Below are positions 13,101 to 24,500 of a stretch of 64,000 bases of DNA, one piece after another. This stretch comes from Anastatus disparis (Eukaryota > Arthropoda > Insecta > Hymenoptera > Eupelmidae). The notes under the pieces are model-generated. The model did not search any database. It was not told the origin of the DNA and was given only the letters and a program-made list of their open reading frames with translations. The translations under genes were made by a program, and so were the position numbers. How positions within the stretch are numbered: position 1 is the stretch's first letter; each line of letters starts with the position of its first letter. The stretch lies in the NCBI GenBank assembly GCA_017163975.1, contig JAFFSR010000239.1, positions 7,378,001-7,442,000 on the forward strand, written 5' to 3'.

Positions 13101-16100
13101 TAGCTGTCCAAATTGCTGCTGGAAGTAATCATACAGTCGTACTAACAGCTAAAGGGGAAGTCTATACGTTTGGTGCTTATCAGAAAGGTAAGTTTAACGT
13201 AAAACTGATGAATGCAATCGTCAAGAAGATACTTTTATCTTTACGCTATATTATTATATATTATTGTTTTCTATATTTTATATCTTTTAGGTCAATTAGG
13301 TATGAATTGGTGGAATGATCAGCAACAAAATGCAATAGCATCAAATTCTACTTGCTCATCTCCCAGTAATTGCGATACCGAGCGGTTACAACCTTGGCAT
13401 AGTTTTCCTAATATTGTTCCCAACATCGGTTCACGTTGGGGTAGAAAAGCTACTTGGATTGGTGCTTCGGGTGATCAAACTTATATTAAGGTAGTTATAA
13501 CTTATTGACAAATTTATTAGTTATACATGTCTGATCAAATATTAATCAAAACCTATTTGTTAAGGTCGATGAAATTAACAGTATCAGTCTAACGCGTAGC
13601 ACCGTAATGGCAAACAAGAATTGCATCCTTCTTTTACCGCATCAAAGTGAACATCGTAATTCATTTAAATGCCTGGTAATTAATAAACGTGATGGCACAT
13701 GTAACAGTTTTAATGGCCTTGATCAAGTCGATTTCAATCAATGTGCTGTTTGTTTGGATCCACTTTATAATGTAATCTGGGCGTTTAATCCCACAAACAA
13801 TGAAATTTCATATTATAACGTCATATCAACAGAAGCAAAAAAGATTTCAAATTTAGAAGTATCAATTCTTAGTCCTGGATTAGCATTACCAATCATTCCA
13901 AGTTGTTATATTACTAGATCGCAGGGTGCAATGCATTTATTAGCGTGTTTGGATACATTGACTCAAGCACAAGATGAAAAATTCACTATTGTAGAAGGAG
14001 GCGAGAATAATCAATCAACCCATGGGAAAGTTTATAGTAGGGAAGATTTCGCTACAGTATCTAGGTTTGAAAATCATGGAGGTGGATGGGGTTACTCTGG
14101 TCAGTCAGTTGAAGCTATTAGATTTATGGCTGATACAGATATTCTACTTGGTAAGTATAATTTATGGTCATGTGTAGATATTTGACTTTTTAGGAAATAC
14201 TATTTTTTAATTTTATAATATTTTTATTTTATTTTATAAGTAACAAAACTAAATAATTAATAATTAATTTAAATGATAAAAATTTTTAGGTGGTTTTGGT
14301 CTTTTTGGTGGTAGAGGGGAATATACAGCCAAGATTAAATTAATAGATATTGGTATTGAAGGTGGCGAAGAAGAAACTGATGGTGAAATTATTGCTGAAA
14401 CTGATGAGATTCCTTATGAATGTGAACCTCGTCAAAAGTATGCAATTTTATTTAATGAACCGGTTCCTTTACAAGCAAATCGCTGGTACGTCGCTTGGGC
14501 AAAAGTTAGCGGACCTTCAAGTGATTGCGGCTCTGGTGGTCAAGAGATTGTTACCGCTGAAGATCAAATTGTATTTTATTTTAAAACATCTAAAGAAGCA
14601 AATAATGGTACTGATGTTAATGCTGGTCAGATTCCACAATTGTTATATAGGTAAATATATTTTATAATGTTTTTTGAAAAATATTCTATTGATTTATTTC
14701 ATTACGATTTTTGTTTTTACAGAATCATTACCCCCGAAAATCAAAATTTTACTCGTAAAAGAGATCAAATGGAGCCTGTATATATACTCAAAAGAGAATT
14801 CAGCAGAACTGTCACAGAAGAATGTTTTCAGTCTTTAATATCATTACTACAATGGAGTTGGAATACATTAAAAGCTAGTCTAGCCGATACAAATTTTCAT
14901 ACTACATCATCACCTTCGCAAACGATGGTGGAACTGGATAGGCTTGTTTATATTAGTAAAGCAAGTTTAAGACTATTAAGAACTTATACTAATGAAATTT
15001 ACCCGAATCAAGTAAGCAAAAAGACACCATCTGAATCAGTGAGATTAGCTGAATGCATAGGTGAAGTAAGGGCATTGCTTAGGCAAATATTATCAGATTC
15101 AATTACAACGTATAACAAAAGCAAAGGTAATTAATTTATTTTTAATAAAATATAAATTAGGAAAATTCTATAACTCCAATATAAGTTTTAAAGTAAGCAT
15201 TTTTATTAAATAAATGATCTAATTTTTCTTAAAAGAAGTTTGAATTTTAAATAGAACAAGTCAGCTTTTAAAAATCATAAAATAATCTATTTTCTAGGTA
15301 AAATAAACAAGAACTCGGCTATGATGGGTAATAAAATGACAAGTGCCATATTAGACGAATGTTACAAAACATTTGTTGCATGTTATCACGCTTTTTATCC
15401 AACTGCATACCTAAAATGGACATCTTTGTGTGAACTTTTGTCAGAAATTGATAAAGAACAAGGTATCACTTCTAAGGATCGACTTCTTTCTGCTGTTTTA
15501 GCTTCTCTTTGTAGTTCCTCAGTGCGTTTACGGAATACTTTTCCAATTTTGAATAATGTGATGGATAGCAGTGATAGTGTAAAAAGACAGCTAAGTCCTT
15601 CTGATAATGCTGGTTTATTAATGATGAATTCAACTGAAGCTCATCATTATCCGATTTTAGTTGAACAGATTAGTTATAAATCACAAGTCGAAAGTACTGG
15701 AAAAGAAATTTTAAATTGGTCCTTTCGAGAAGTTTCAGATAGGTAATAATTTAAAATCAAAATATTATTATTAATAAATTTAAGCATTTTTTAATACTAT
15801 CTAAAATATTTAATATTACAGATTATTGGATTTAATACTCATACCAATAAAGCGAAGCATTTGTTTAGAAAAGAGTCAATCATTACCACATTTGGTATTG
15901 CATTGTTGTTACCTCCTGGCGCGAGTCATATGCGAATTAGCCGCCTATTCTAATGGTAGTGAAGATGAAATGCAGGCTGCTTGCTTTAGACTTATGTATA
16001 CGACACCCTCGAGGTTTACACGAATCAATCAAACAAGATCTTGGAATACTGGCAATGGTTCACCTGATGCCATTAGTTTCTCAGTTGATAAGCCTGGTAT

Positions 16101-18511
16101 ACTTGTAGCTGGTGTAGGTATTTATGGTGGAGTTGGTGTATACGATTACGAATTGGAATTGCTTGAAGACGTAAGTTTATTTGTTTAAAATCACATTTTT
16201 AATATTATAATTTTAAATTATTATTAAATTTAAAAATAATTTTACAAGTTAATAATTAGAAAAATTGATATTATAGCGAAGCAATACTGGGAACGATCCC
16301 TCACACTCACAGCATTGGACTAGTCTAGATTTCACAAGAGGCTCTTTTGGTCCTGATGATTGTATAAATGATGTTGTTGAACTTAAATTCGATAAACCAA
16401 TTTCTATCAAGGAAAAGGTTAAATATGCCATAAGACTGCGGAATCGAGGAGGTAGAACTTGTAATGGTGATGGAGGTTTACGTATTGTCAAGGGACCTGA
16501 TGGTACATCGTTTACTTTTTCACTTTGCTCATTAAGCTTTAATGGTGAGTCTTTGATTTCAACCTAGTAATTAAACCTAGTAATTTAATATTAGTAAACT
16601 ATATTGTGTATTTTTGAGACAAAGAATCATATTTTTAAATTATTAGAATAATATTACTAAATTTTTGTGTTTTAAATAACTTTATTTCAACAGGAACAAC
16701 ACAAGCTAGAGGACAGATTCCACATATTCTTTACTATTCCAACCCACAAGATTCTGGTGAACAGCATACAAGTAAAGCGGTTGCTGAAGTACAAGCGAGA
16801 AAATGTACTTTATCTATGACTGCTACTATCATTCAGCGTGCTAATGATATTTTTGCGCTTGCGAGAGAAAAAGCGGATGATGTTGACGTCAACGAAATAC
16901 TGGGTAATGCAGCATTCGTCACAACACTTCTTCCCTTAACAACAGCATATATAATACCTTTAGCAACTACAGATGCACGAGTAAGTTATTTAAAGTTGAT
17001 AAAATTTTATAATTTTCTAAAGATTTGTTTTGTTGATAATAGTACTTAACGTTTTTAATTTTTTAAATTATTTTTTAATACTATGACGCGATCAAACCTA
17101 AAAAAAAATTAAATATTATTTTTTTACTTTTTTAGAGTGGAGTACAAGTGTTAACGTTAATTCAAGAAATGTTACCTCATGTAACAGCATTAAATCTCAA
17201 TTCAACAATGAAATCATCACAAAATTCTCTCAATCAACAAGACAGTGAGACTTCGATAGTACAATCGACGATCGGACATTTTGTACCTCCTATTACCACT
17301 ACTAGTCATTATTATACGTGGTTAGAAAGCGAACATCCTTATAAACCCGCCTCTGTGTCACATTATAGAGTTACCTTTCCCGAAACCGTTAAATGGTTGA
17401 CAGTCGAATTCACTCCTGATTGTGGTACTGCTCAGCCAGAAGATTATCTGCAATTATACATTCCAAATATCGATGCTGGTGTTGCGAAGTAAGTTTGTTT
17501 ACGTTTGTATTTTATTATTTAATTCTTTCAGTAATATTTTGTTTTATTGAAAAATTAGAATATAATAAAAGATAATTTAGTTTTAAAAGTTTATGTGATA
17601 ATTTATATATGTAATTAATTAAAAATTAGAAGTACCGAAAACAGTAATTCGGATGATAATACCGCACACTGGCCAGTACTGCACAAGCTTAGCAATGTTC
17701 AGAGTCAGTGGCCTCAAAATGCCGTTGTGTTACCTGGTAAGTTTACTAAAATCCGAACTTAAATTTATCAAAATAATATAAAAATTATAATTCTTTAAAT
17801 AAATAAACGATTTAGAATGTTTGTGAGTTATAAAAAATTTTTTATCATAGGCAATGAAGTTATATTTTCACTGGAAACAGCATCTGATTATATGAAAGAT
17901 GAACGATCCATTACTTATGGCTTTAAGTGCTTAATTATAGGCTATGATTGGATTACAACGAACTCTGGGCTTAAAAATCTTGAAATTGAATTATCGTTTC
18001 TTGGTGGAGCTTGTGCAGCAAGTCTCATGAAGAAAAATCTCTCTTTACCAACAGTGTCTAGTACGCAATATTACGTTTATTCTTTTTGAGCAATCTAATT
18101 GAAAAATTTATAATTTTTATAAAAATTTAGACTTTTTGAAACTTAAAATTATATATTTGACTTTTTTTTATCAAAAACAAAGCCAATTTCGATGTTATTG
18201 AATTTATAATATTGGTTGAAATATACTCGTTTTATTGAAATAGGAGTTTAATTGAATATATGAAATACAATTTTTTTAAATAATTATACTTTTGAAAGTT
18301 TTTATTAAAAAAATATAATTCATTTATGAAATGTAATTATTACTTTAAATTTGAATTTTCTTTCAGATGAAGAATCTGAAGAAGATCCAGAGCTGGCTTT
18401 AGAAACAGCGAAAAGAATATTCTCGATGCACTCGGTACTGCTCGGTCGCGGTTTCGCCTTAGCATCACCACCGACTGTCAGCCAGGCTCTCGACGGCGTT
18501 CTTCCATTCAG
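7654..18511 (+). CDS. hiw: E3 ubiquitin ligase Highwire/MYCBP2 (PHR family), N-terminal 26 exons; 3' half missing
   Basis: PHR-family ligases (Highwire, Phr1, RPM-1, MYCBP2) are giant neuronal scaffolds that, with an F-box partner, degrade DLK/Wallenda kinase and restrain synapse growth. Exons: 7654-7748, 8730-8790, 8874-9116, 9179-9332, 9409-9611, 9874-10191, 10289-10456, 10547-10967, 11171-11560, 11762-11836, 12116-12308, 12398-12480, 12555-12665, 12744-13187, 13291-13490, 13565-14150, 14290-14650, 14723-15126, 15298-15742, 15822-16170, 16277-16544, 16694-16980, 17136-17488, 17630-17736, 17851-18060, 18367-18511. All junctions are GT-AG and keep phase. The sum is 6674 nt, or 2224 codons plus two bases. 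The start is ATG in the context ACAATGG, with TGA in frame two codons upstream. Conserved blocks include SWNTGNGSPDA, GRKATWIGASGDQT and ESEHPYKPA. Family members exceed 4600 residues, so about half is present. The last exon ends at a strong donor (CAG|GTAAGT), but no later exon was found. Confidence 0.95.
11950..12060. repeat. Imperfect tandem repeat in highwire intron 10
   Basis: Three to four diverged copies of a roughly 29-base unit follow one another. Each contains a form of ATAGAARTATCAT followed by ATATTTATT. They sit within the intron between exons 10 and 11. No function is evident. Confidence 0.6.
12116..12480 (+). other. hiw: Highwire Cys-rich zinc-binding-like insert (exons 11-12)
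   Basis: About residues 710-801. Fourteen cysteines are present, in two clusters: CMVCTVCRECTGYSVSC and, after the intron, ECGCGEGDSGCAECGCCRIC. Both clusters match the equivalent MYCBP2 insert closely (CMVCTVCGDCTGYGASC in human). The pattern suggests metal binding, although no structure-based assignment can be made here. Confidence 0.85.
12738..12743 (+). other. hiw: Tandem NAGNAG 3' splice site at highwire exon 14
   Basis: AAGCAG gives two acceptors three bases apart. Using CAG starts the exon at 12744 and gives Asp at the junction. Using AAG starts it at 12741 and adds one Ala. Both keep the frame. CAG is usually preferred over AAG. Confidence 0.6.
14027..14650 (+). other. hiw: Highwire PHR1 domain (exons 16-17)
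   Basis: Approximate residues 1208-1369. The PHR beta-sandwich starts at KVYSREDFATVSRFENHGGG and continues through ADTDILLGGFGLFGGRGEY, WYVAWAKVSGPSSDCGSGG and NNGTDVNAGQIPQLLYR. An intron at 14151-14289 splits it at the conserved LLGG. PHR domains are unique to this family and the related BTBD proteins. The upstream part of exon 16 carries the linker from the RCC1-like domain (SFKCLVINKRDGTCNSF). Confidence 0.92.
14723..16011 (+). other. hiw: Highwire helical linker between PHR1 and PHR2 (exons 18-20)
   Basis: Residues about 1369-1714. Conserved helical segments include ILKREFSRTVTEECFQSLIS, LISLLQWSWNTL, LAECIGEVRALLRQILSDSI, LDECYKTFVACYHAFYPTAY and FREVSDRLLDLILIPIKRSI. These match the region between the two PHR domains in vertebrate orthologs. 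A less conserved Ser-rich loop lies near NVMDSSDSVKRQLSPSD. Confidence 0.85.
16012..16740 (+). other. hiw: Highwire PHR2 domain (exons 20-22)
   Basis: Approximate residues 1715-1874. It begins RFTRINQTRSWNTGNGSPDA and continues through FSVDKPGILVAGVGIYGGVG, the acidic joint YELELLED, then KVKYAIRLRNRGGRTCNGDG and GTTQARGQIPHILYYS. The second PHR module is followed by a helical region (exon 22 end, LLPLTTAYIIPLAT). Confidence 0.92.
17136..18511 (+). other. hiw: Highwire exons 23-26: third conserved region and last exon in window
   Basis: Residues about 1954-2224. Exon 23 holds TSHYYTWLESEHPYKPASVS and LTVEFTPDCGTAQPEDYLQL. Exon 25 has NEVIFSLETASDYMKDERS, and exon 26 has the acidic EESEEDPELALETAKRIF, then SPPTVSQALDGVLPF. 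Vertebrate MYCBP2 continues directly from here into a Gly-rich segment and the filamin-type region. Here the exon stops at 18511 in the middle of an Arg codon, and its partner base is not found. Exon 26 is less AT-rich than the exons before it. Confidence 0.9.
17627..17632 (+). other. hiw: Tandem NAGNAG 3' splice site at highwire exon 24
   Basis: TAGAAG offers acceptors before 17630 and before 17633. The first gives Lys-Ser-Thr across the junction and the second gives Asn-Thr. Both stay in frame. TAG is expected to dominate. Confidence 0.55.
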
Positions 18512-21500
18512 GTAAGTGTCAACAAAAAAATTGTTTTCAAAATACAACTTTAATTATTAACTAGTAATTACGTAATATTTATGTAGTTTTATATATTTAT
18601 TTGTTTTAAATACGGTCATTCTTTTTATATATATTTAGATATTTTTTATAAAAAAAACGTAAAAAATTTTTTGAACTTATTTTTTTACTAAGTAGATAAG
18701 CTTTTAATTATTTCTGAAACTAAAATATTTATGTATATTTATAATGAGTTAAAATGCTACAAGCATTAAGCAGAAGTAAATTAAGTTCAATATGATGTTT
18801 TTTTTATTCATATAAATTTTTAAAGCGCTTCATAAAATTTTTATGAATAAATCAATTATTAATTGATCTAATTATAACGCTTATGAGTTAAAAGCATTTA
18901 CACTCATATTATCACACGTAAGTACGTTCTATTTATTATATATTTTAAAAAAAAATTTTCGACCAATATTGATTTGACAATTTATAAAAAAAGGACAATA
19001 AAGTTAACATCAACAAAGAAAGTACATATTTTTTCCATTAAATTCACAAGTTGTTATTTGATGTGTCTACTATCAAGTACCGAAGCTTTGCCAATGAAAA
19101 AAAAGACAAAAAAAGGGACATGGGTTGAAACGCAAGCAATAAAGATGAACGACAGATTCGTTTGGTTTCAATTCGCCAAACTACGCGTTTACTTTACTCT
19201 CTATAAAACGGGCACATGTATCGTGTACATACTGGCGTAAACAAACGGCTAGTAGCCAATCTGCGCAATTGGAACGATCGAAGATCGCTATATTATATAC
19301 CAGCAAAACTGTTATGTATCTTTGCTCGTTTGCGCTCTCTATATAACATATTGCATAACTCTACAAATGTGCAATACACAGATCTCAATTTAAAAGCTAC
19401 TCATAGGATATCTACGACTCTTGTCACTGATGCTTCAGATTTTACAAACTGATACATTAGAAATTACGGAAACTAATTAGAAGCTTATTAACTTTGCATT
19501 TGTGATATCTTTAGTGAAAATAATTTTAAATAAAATATTATTTTAATTGCGATAATAATTTTTTTCTTTTTACTTAATATATAATATATATAATTGTATT
19601 AATATGTATATAGCAACAATCCATTTAATTGGTGACCTCTTGCCCAAAGAAGAGTAATTTTAATTGTGTAAATTTTACTCTTTCTTAAGAATGGGATAGC
19701 TACTATACATTTTAATAAAAATATATTATTTAAATAATTTCCACTTATTTTTGCTATTGAAATATTTGAGCTTTTTTAAAATTCTTTTACTTATTTTTCT
19801 GTTCAGTTTAACAAAAAAAGAAAAAAAAATGTTATAGGAATGAAATATTGAATGTGAAAAAATAAATTTTTATTCATAGAGATTAGTAAAGGAATGCAAA
19901 TATTTGAGTTGTGCTTCAAAGCAAATGTAATCTAATATTAAAAAGTTTTCTGATATTTCTCAATTTATATTTCTAACTAATTCAAACAAATGCAAAGTTT
20001 AATAGCTTTTAAATAAAGATATATTCTTAAAATAAAATAGCAAAAATGGTACTTATAACGCTGCTAACTATTTAATCAAAATTTTAGACCTCAAAATCAT
20101 AAATAAATAAAAAACTAAAATCAAATCTAATAATTTCATATGTTAAAACTCATCTATCAGATAAAAACGATAAACCATCTAAAAAGTAAAATCTATAACG
20201 ATGAATCATAACCACGCAAAACAAACATTTCATCAGTATTACGTGAACGCATTTCTCTCAATATCGACCTGTAGAAATAAAAAAAGAAGCAAAACCATCA
20301 TGTCGCAGGCTTATAAAAGATAATGATAAAGTGTTAGTTTATATGTGCAACATATAAACTCTAATCAGCATTATAATGCAAGCCGTGCGATTTCATGACA
20401 CGCGAGGTGAAAGCGTTTTAAAAGCCTCAGGTTAAACATTTATTTATAAGGATTAATTTTTTTTTCTTTCCATCTTTTTTTTTAGTGTAAGTTGAAAGTC
20501 AATCGATTTAGGAAGTATCTTTAAAATTATATTTATTAGTCATTGTTTTTTCTTTTTATTAATTTTTTTTTCAATGTTTTAAAGCAAGAGAAATTTTATA
20601 TTGCTAATGATTAAGAAATCAATTGAATCGCTATAGAATATTAACTTTCATAAAATTAAGCATGAAAAATCGATATTTCGTGATGGTACAATAATTACTC
20701 ATTTATAAATTTGATTTATAACCGCTTTGAGAATTCTTTTAGAAAAGTATTGCTGCACTATAGATAGAATAATCTTACAGATTTAGCTATTGTTTTTCAC
20801 TTTAGAATCACGTGTACAATCTTTAAAACATATATTAAATTATAAAAATAAATTTTTTTTAGATATAAATACAAAAAAAATTAAAAATTTAATAGTTGGA
20901 TAATTTTTTGGTAATTATTTTTAACTAAATTTTGAAGATTTTCTTAAATAAAATTATGAAATTAAATCATATTTTAAATTTGTATAAAAGAAAAATTGAT
21001 TTTTTCACATCTCCTCTAGATTAAAAAGTTTAATTTATTGGACATTCTATCAAACTATTTTTACTTTTCTTTTAAAAACTCTTAGAAATTTTTAAAAATA
21101 ATTTTCAATCTTTTTGAATATTTGTCTAAATATCATTGTTGATACGTAAAAGTAAAAAAATAATTACAATGGTTTTTTTTTCAAAATCTGAGCTGCATTT
21201 TTCTTCTACAAGGGGATTGTTATCGAATAATATTTCTCTCAATTAATTTCTTAGAAACCTTTGTCCGACACACAGGTTAAACTTACATGAAGATAAACTG
21301 TAAAGAAAAGTTTCTGTCGCTGCACAACAATTAATTTGTCGGTTGCTGATATTTTTTTTATTTTCATTCTTTGTTCATCGATTATCAAGCGTTCTTATAT
21401 ACGCACTTGTAAGTAATTGTTTATTTGTCGCCGAAGACAAGTCGGCATGTCAAGGACGATATCAATTTAAAAACTTTTGCTTTAACCGCGCGTATTGTTG

Positions 21501-24500
21501 TCAATATTACATTGTTGAGTAGGTGTGGTTGGATATTGTCTTGACAGTTTTTCTTTTTTACGTTTTTTTGAAAAAGATGATTTATGATATGGGTGGATGT
21601 TTGTCTTTATTTTTGTTTTAAAAGCTGGCGTTGCATTGTTTGTCTGAATATGAGTTTTTGGAAAGCATGAATATTTCATTGTGACATTAAAATAAGACGT
21701 AAACAATTTTAAATTTTCAAATGCCAAGAGTTATTAATTTTTTAACGCTTCAATTATAAAACTTAATTATCTCTATTCTTTTTTAATTATCTTTAACTTG
21801 TTTTGGGACACAAAGTAAATTCTGTATTTGACTCATACAATCATGATTATTGTTGAATGCAATTATTTTTTTAATCTGAAATTATCTTTTGATGACATTT
21901 CTAACGATAAAAATTTTAATATCACAAAGATCAATATTCTAAAAAAATGATTTTTCATACAAATATATATTATTATATAGTATATACATAAATTTAAATA
22001 AAAAAGAAATTATTCATTAATTATCTTTATCAAATTTTTTAAAACTTTTTATTGGTGGTATTATATCCAATAATTTTTACTCTTTGATATTTTAAAATCT
22101 TTAAATACAAAATTACAAATCTACGCTGAATATATTCAATTCTTGACTATGTTCTCATAGCTCGTCATTTTTTGTGTTGAACGCGAAATTTTCGTTGACA
22201 TTCTGTCGACATTTCAAGGCCTTTTGGTTTCAGGTGACTCATAGCTAAGCATAATTTTACGTATATAATTTTATTTGCCCAGATTTTTATACAAAAATAC
22301 ATTACTACTGTCTGAATATAAAATACAATAATATTATTTTTATTAATACTTTACCGTATACTAAACGGATCATTAAAAAAATTAATTATTGACTGATTGT
22401 TTTTGTTTTTCAAAATATTTTCATATTCCAACAAGTGAAATAAATAACCAATGCGTTTAATATCAATTAACATACCACAGCTATCATTTCACATGACATA
22501 CCTATAACTCTTTTTCTTATCCGTTAGATCTCGACGTAAGAATTCTAGCTTTACATGCCTTATAAAAGTATAATTGTTGAAAAAAAATAAATTCATTTTG
22601 TTAATTAATTTAATAATCATAAAAGCATCGAGGAAAAAGTTAAACCAATATAAATAATAGCTATAATTCTGTTTAATCTAAAAAATGATCGTATTAAAGT
22701 AAATAATATTTATAGGCATATTTTTAATGCTTCAATATTCTAAACGTGTAATCAATCAATTAACTAAATGGTCACGAATCCTTTGCTTTAATTCTCATGG
22801 CATTAACTTTTATGTCCACGTGTTCTTATTTTCTTGTAAGTATATATTTAATTTTTTGTTCTCTTTATTTATGTAGTTCTACTTTTTACTTAATTATTGA
22901 TTATTTTTTGCTTTGAATTATTATTTCCATGAAAAATGTTATTTCATCACTAATCTTTTTGCCTTAGATAAATATAAAATTACATGAAATTTGAAATTAG
23001 ATTCTTTTGATTCTCAATCACGCATAGATCGTTAATTTCATTACAAAGTTTTAAAATACAAATTTAGAAAGTCAAAAGTTACATAACGTTAATTTAATTT
23101 AAAATCAAGCTCGGAATAAAAATTCAACCCCAATACGTCAACCTATACACCAAAAAAATTCATTAAATTACTCCTTAGTTAATCAATACAAATTAAGCGG
23201 CTATTTTATTCTATTTATATTTATAACACATTAATGATAAACAATATAATTTTCGTTTAACTGCATGCATCGTTACTATTCTCATTCGTATTGTAAATCA
23301 AATTATAGTACTCATGACTTGTTGATAATTAAAACTAAACGATTGCCGGCTATATTTTTTTTTAAAGATTCAATCGTCGACCGGATTAATATATCACTTC
23401 TCATGTTATTGAGAACAGTGGTTAATGTTAATTACTATACGTACGCGATGGTTACGTTACCTACATTCGTGATTACGTCTTTTTTATGATTTCTTATTAC
23501 GCAGCACCTCTTTTTTTATTTTATATTTTTTCTTGTATGGACATGTTACGCTATGGTGTTTGCTGTTTATTTTGATTTTAGTTTAGAATCGAATAAAAAA
23601 ATGTTGTTTGTAATTTATGGTTCAGACAGGATTATCTACTAATTGGACAGGTGCTCGTTCGAGCTTAAAATACTTTCAGATTCGTAAAATTTATATCATC
23701 GCCGAGTTAATATAATGAGAGCAAAATAATCTTGGATTATTTAATGTTTCTTTGATGAAAAGAAATGTGATTAAAAATAACTTTTTACATACCAAATAAT
23801 GTTTCGCAGAAATATTATGTTAATCGTTTATTATATAGTTTTTAAATTTATTAGTGAATATTTGCTGGAATTAGAAAAAAAATTATAATGAAAGCTCTTT
23901 AAATTAATTTAAAAATCTTTAATTTACTTCATTATAATATTACTGCGGATTTCAATATTGCAATTATGTTGTAAAGTTTAAAATTTTAATTATTGATTAA
24001 ACGAACTTTATACAAAAAACTTTTTAAATTTAACTTAACGTTACATTATTAATTTTTGTATCAATAATTTTGCTTTATAATAATGCTAAAGTAAAATCGG
24101 AACAAAATGTATACGTAATGAATGAGTACATTATAAGAGCTCTAATACAAAATGCATTTCAAAATCTATATTTCATTAAAATCTTGTTTAATAATTAAAC
24201 TTTTGAAATATTTATAATTCTTAGTGCGCAAAGTTTGGCGAGTGAAAATTTAAAATGTAAATCCAAACTTCGCAAAAGAGCGCGAAGAGTAATGATACTA
24301 ATTAATCAAATAAAATTATTGACCTACATTGAATTTCAAACTAATTTAATATAATCACGTTCTTCGAATTGTTATAAATTTATAAAATTGTTATCTATTA
24401 AAATTTAAACTCACCTTTTGAATTAAATAAATATATGAATATCATAAAATACAATGTACTTGAGTAATTAATAGTCAGAATTTGAAATGATTTTGATGTA

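Larger units (their letters stand above)
10289..13490 (+). other. hiw: Highwire exons 7-15: RCC1-like domain with Cys-rich insertion
   Basis: Residues 359-1053. RCC1-type blades are seen at FAVGHEGQHVILILDDGSVL, VNISLGKAHAAVLTNKGHLY with TFGINNRGQCGRD, VSCGLHHTVALLQSGEVYTF and IAAGSNHTVVLTAKGEVYTF. A Cys-rich block and basic or Ala-rich linkers (exons 10-14) split the propeller, as in MYCBP2. The domain closes with the conserved GRKATWIGASGDQTYIK. In other PHR proteins this region is proposed to bind partners and modulate signalling. No obvious loss of propeller motifs is visible. Confidence 0.9.

Noticed and set aside
18974..19452. Possible next highwire exon
   Set aside because: The translations lack any conserved highwire motif, and stop codons interrupt all frames where composition is best.
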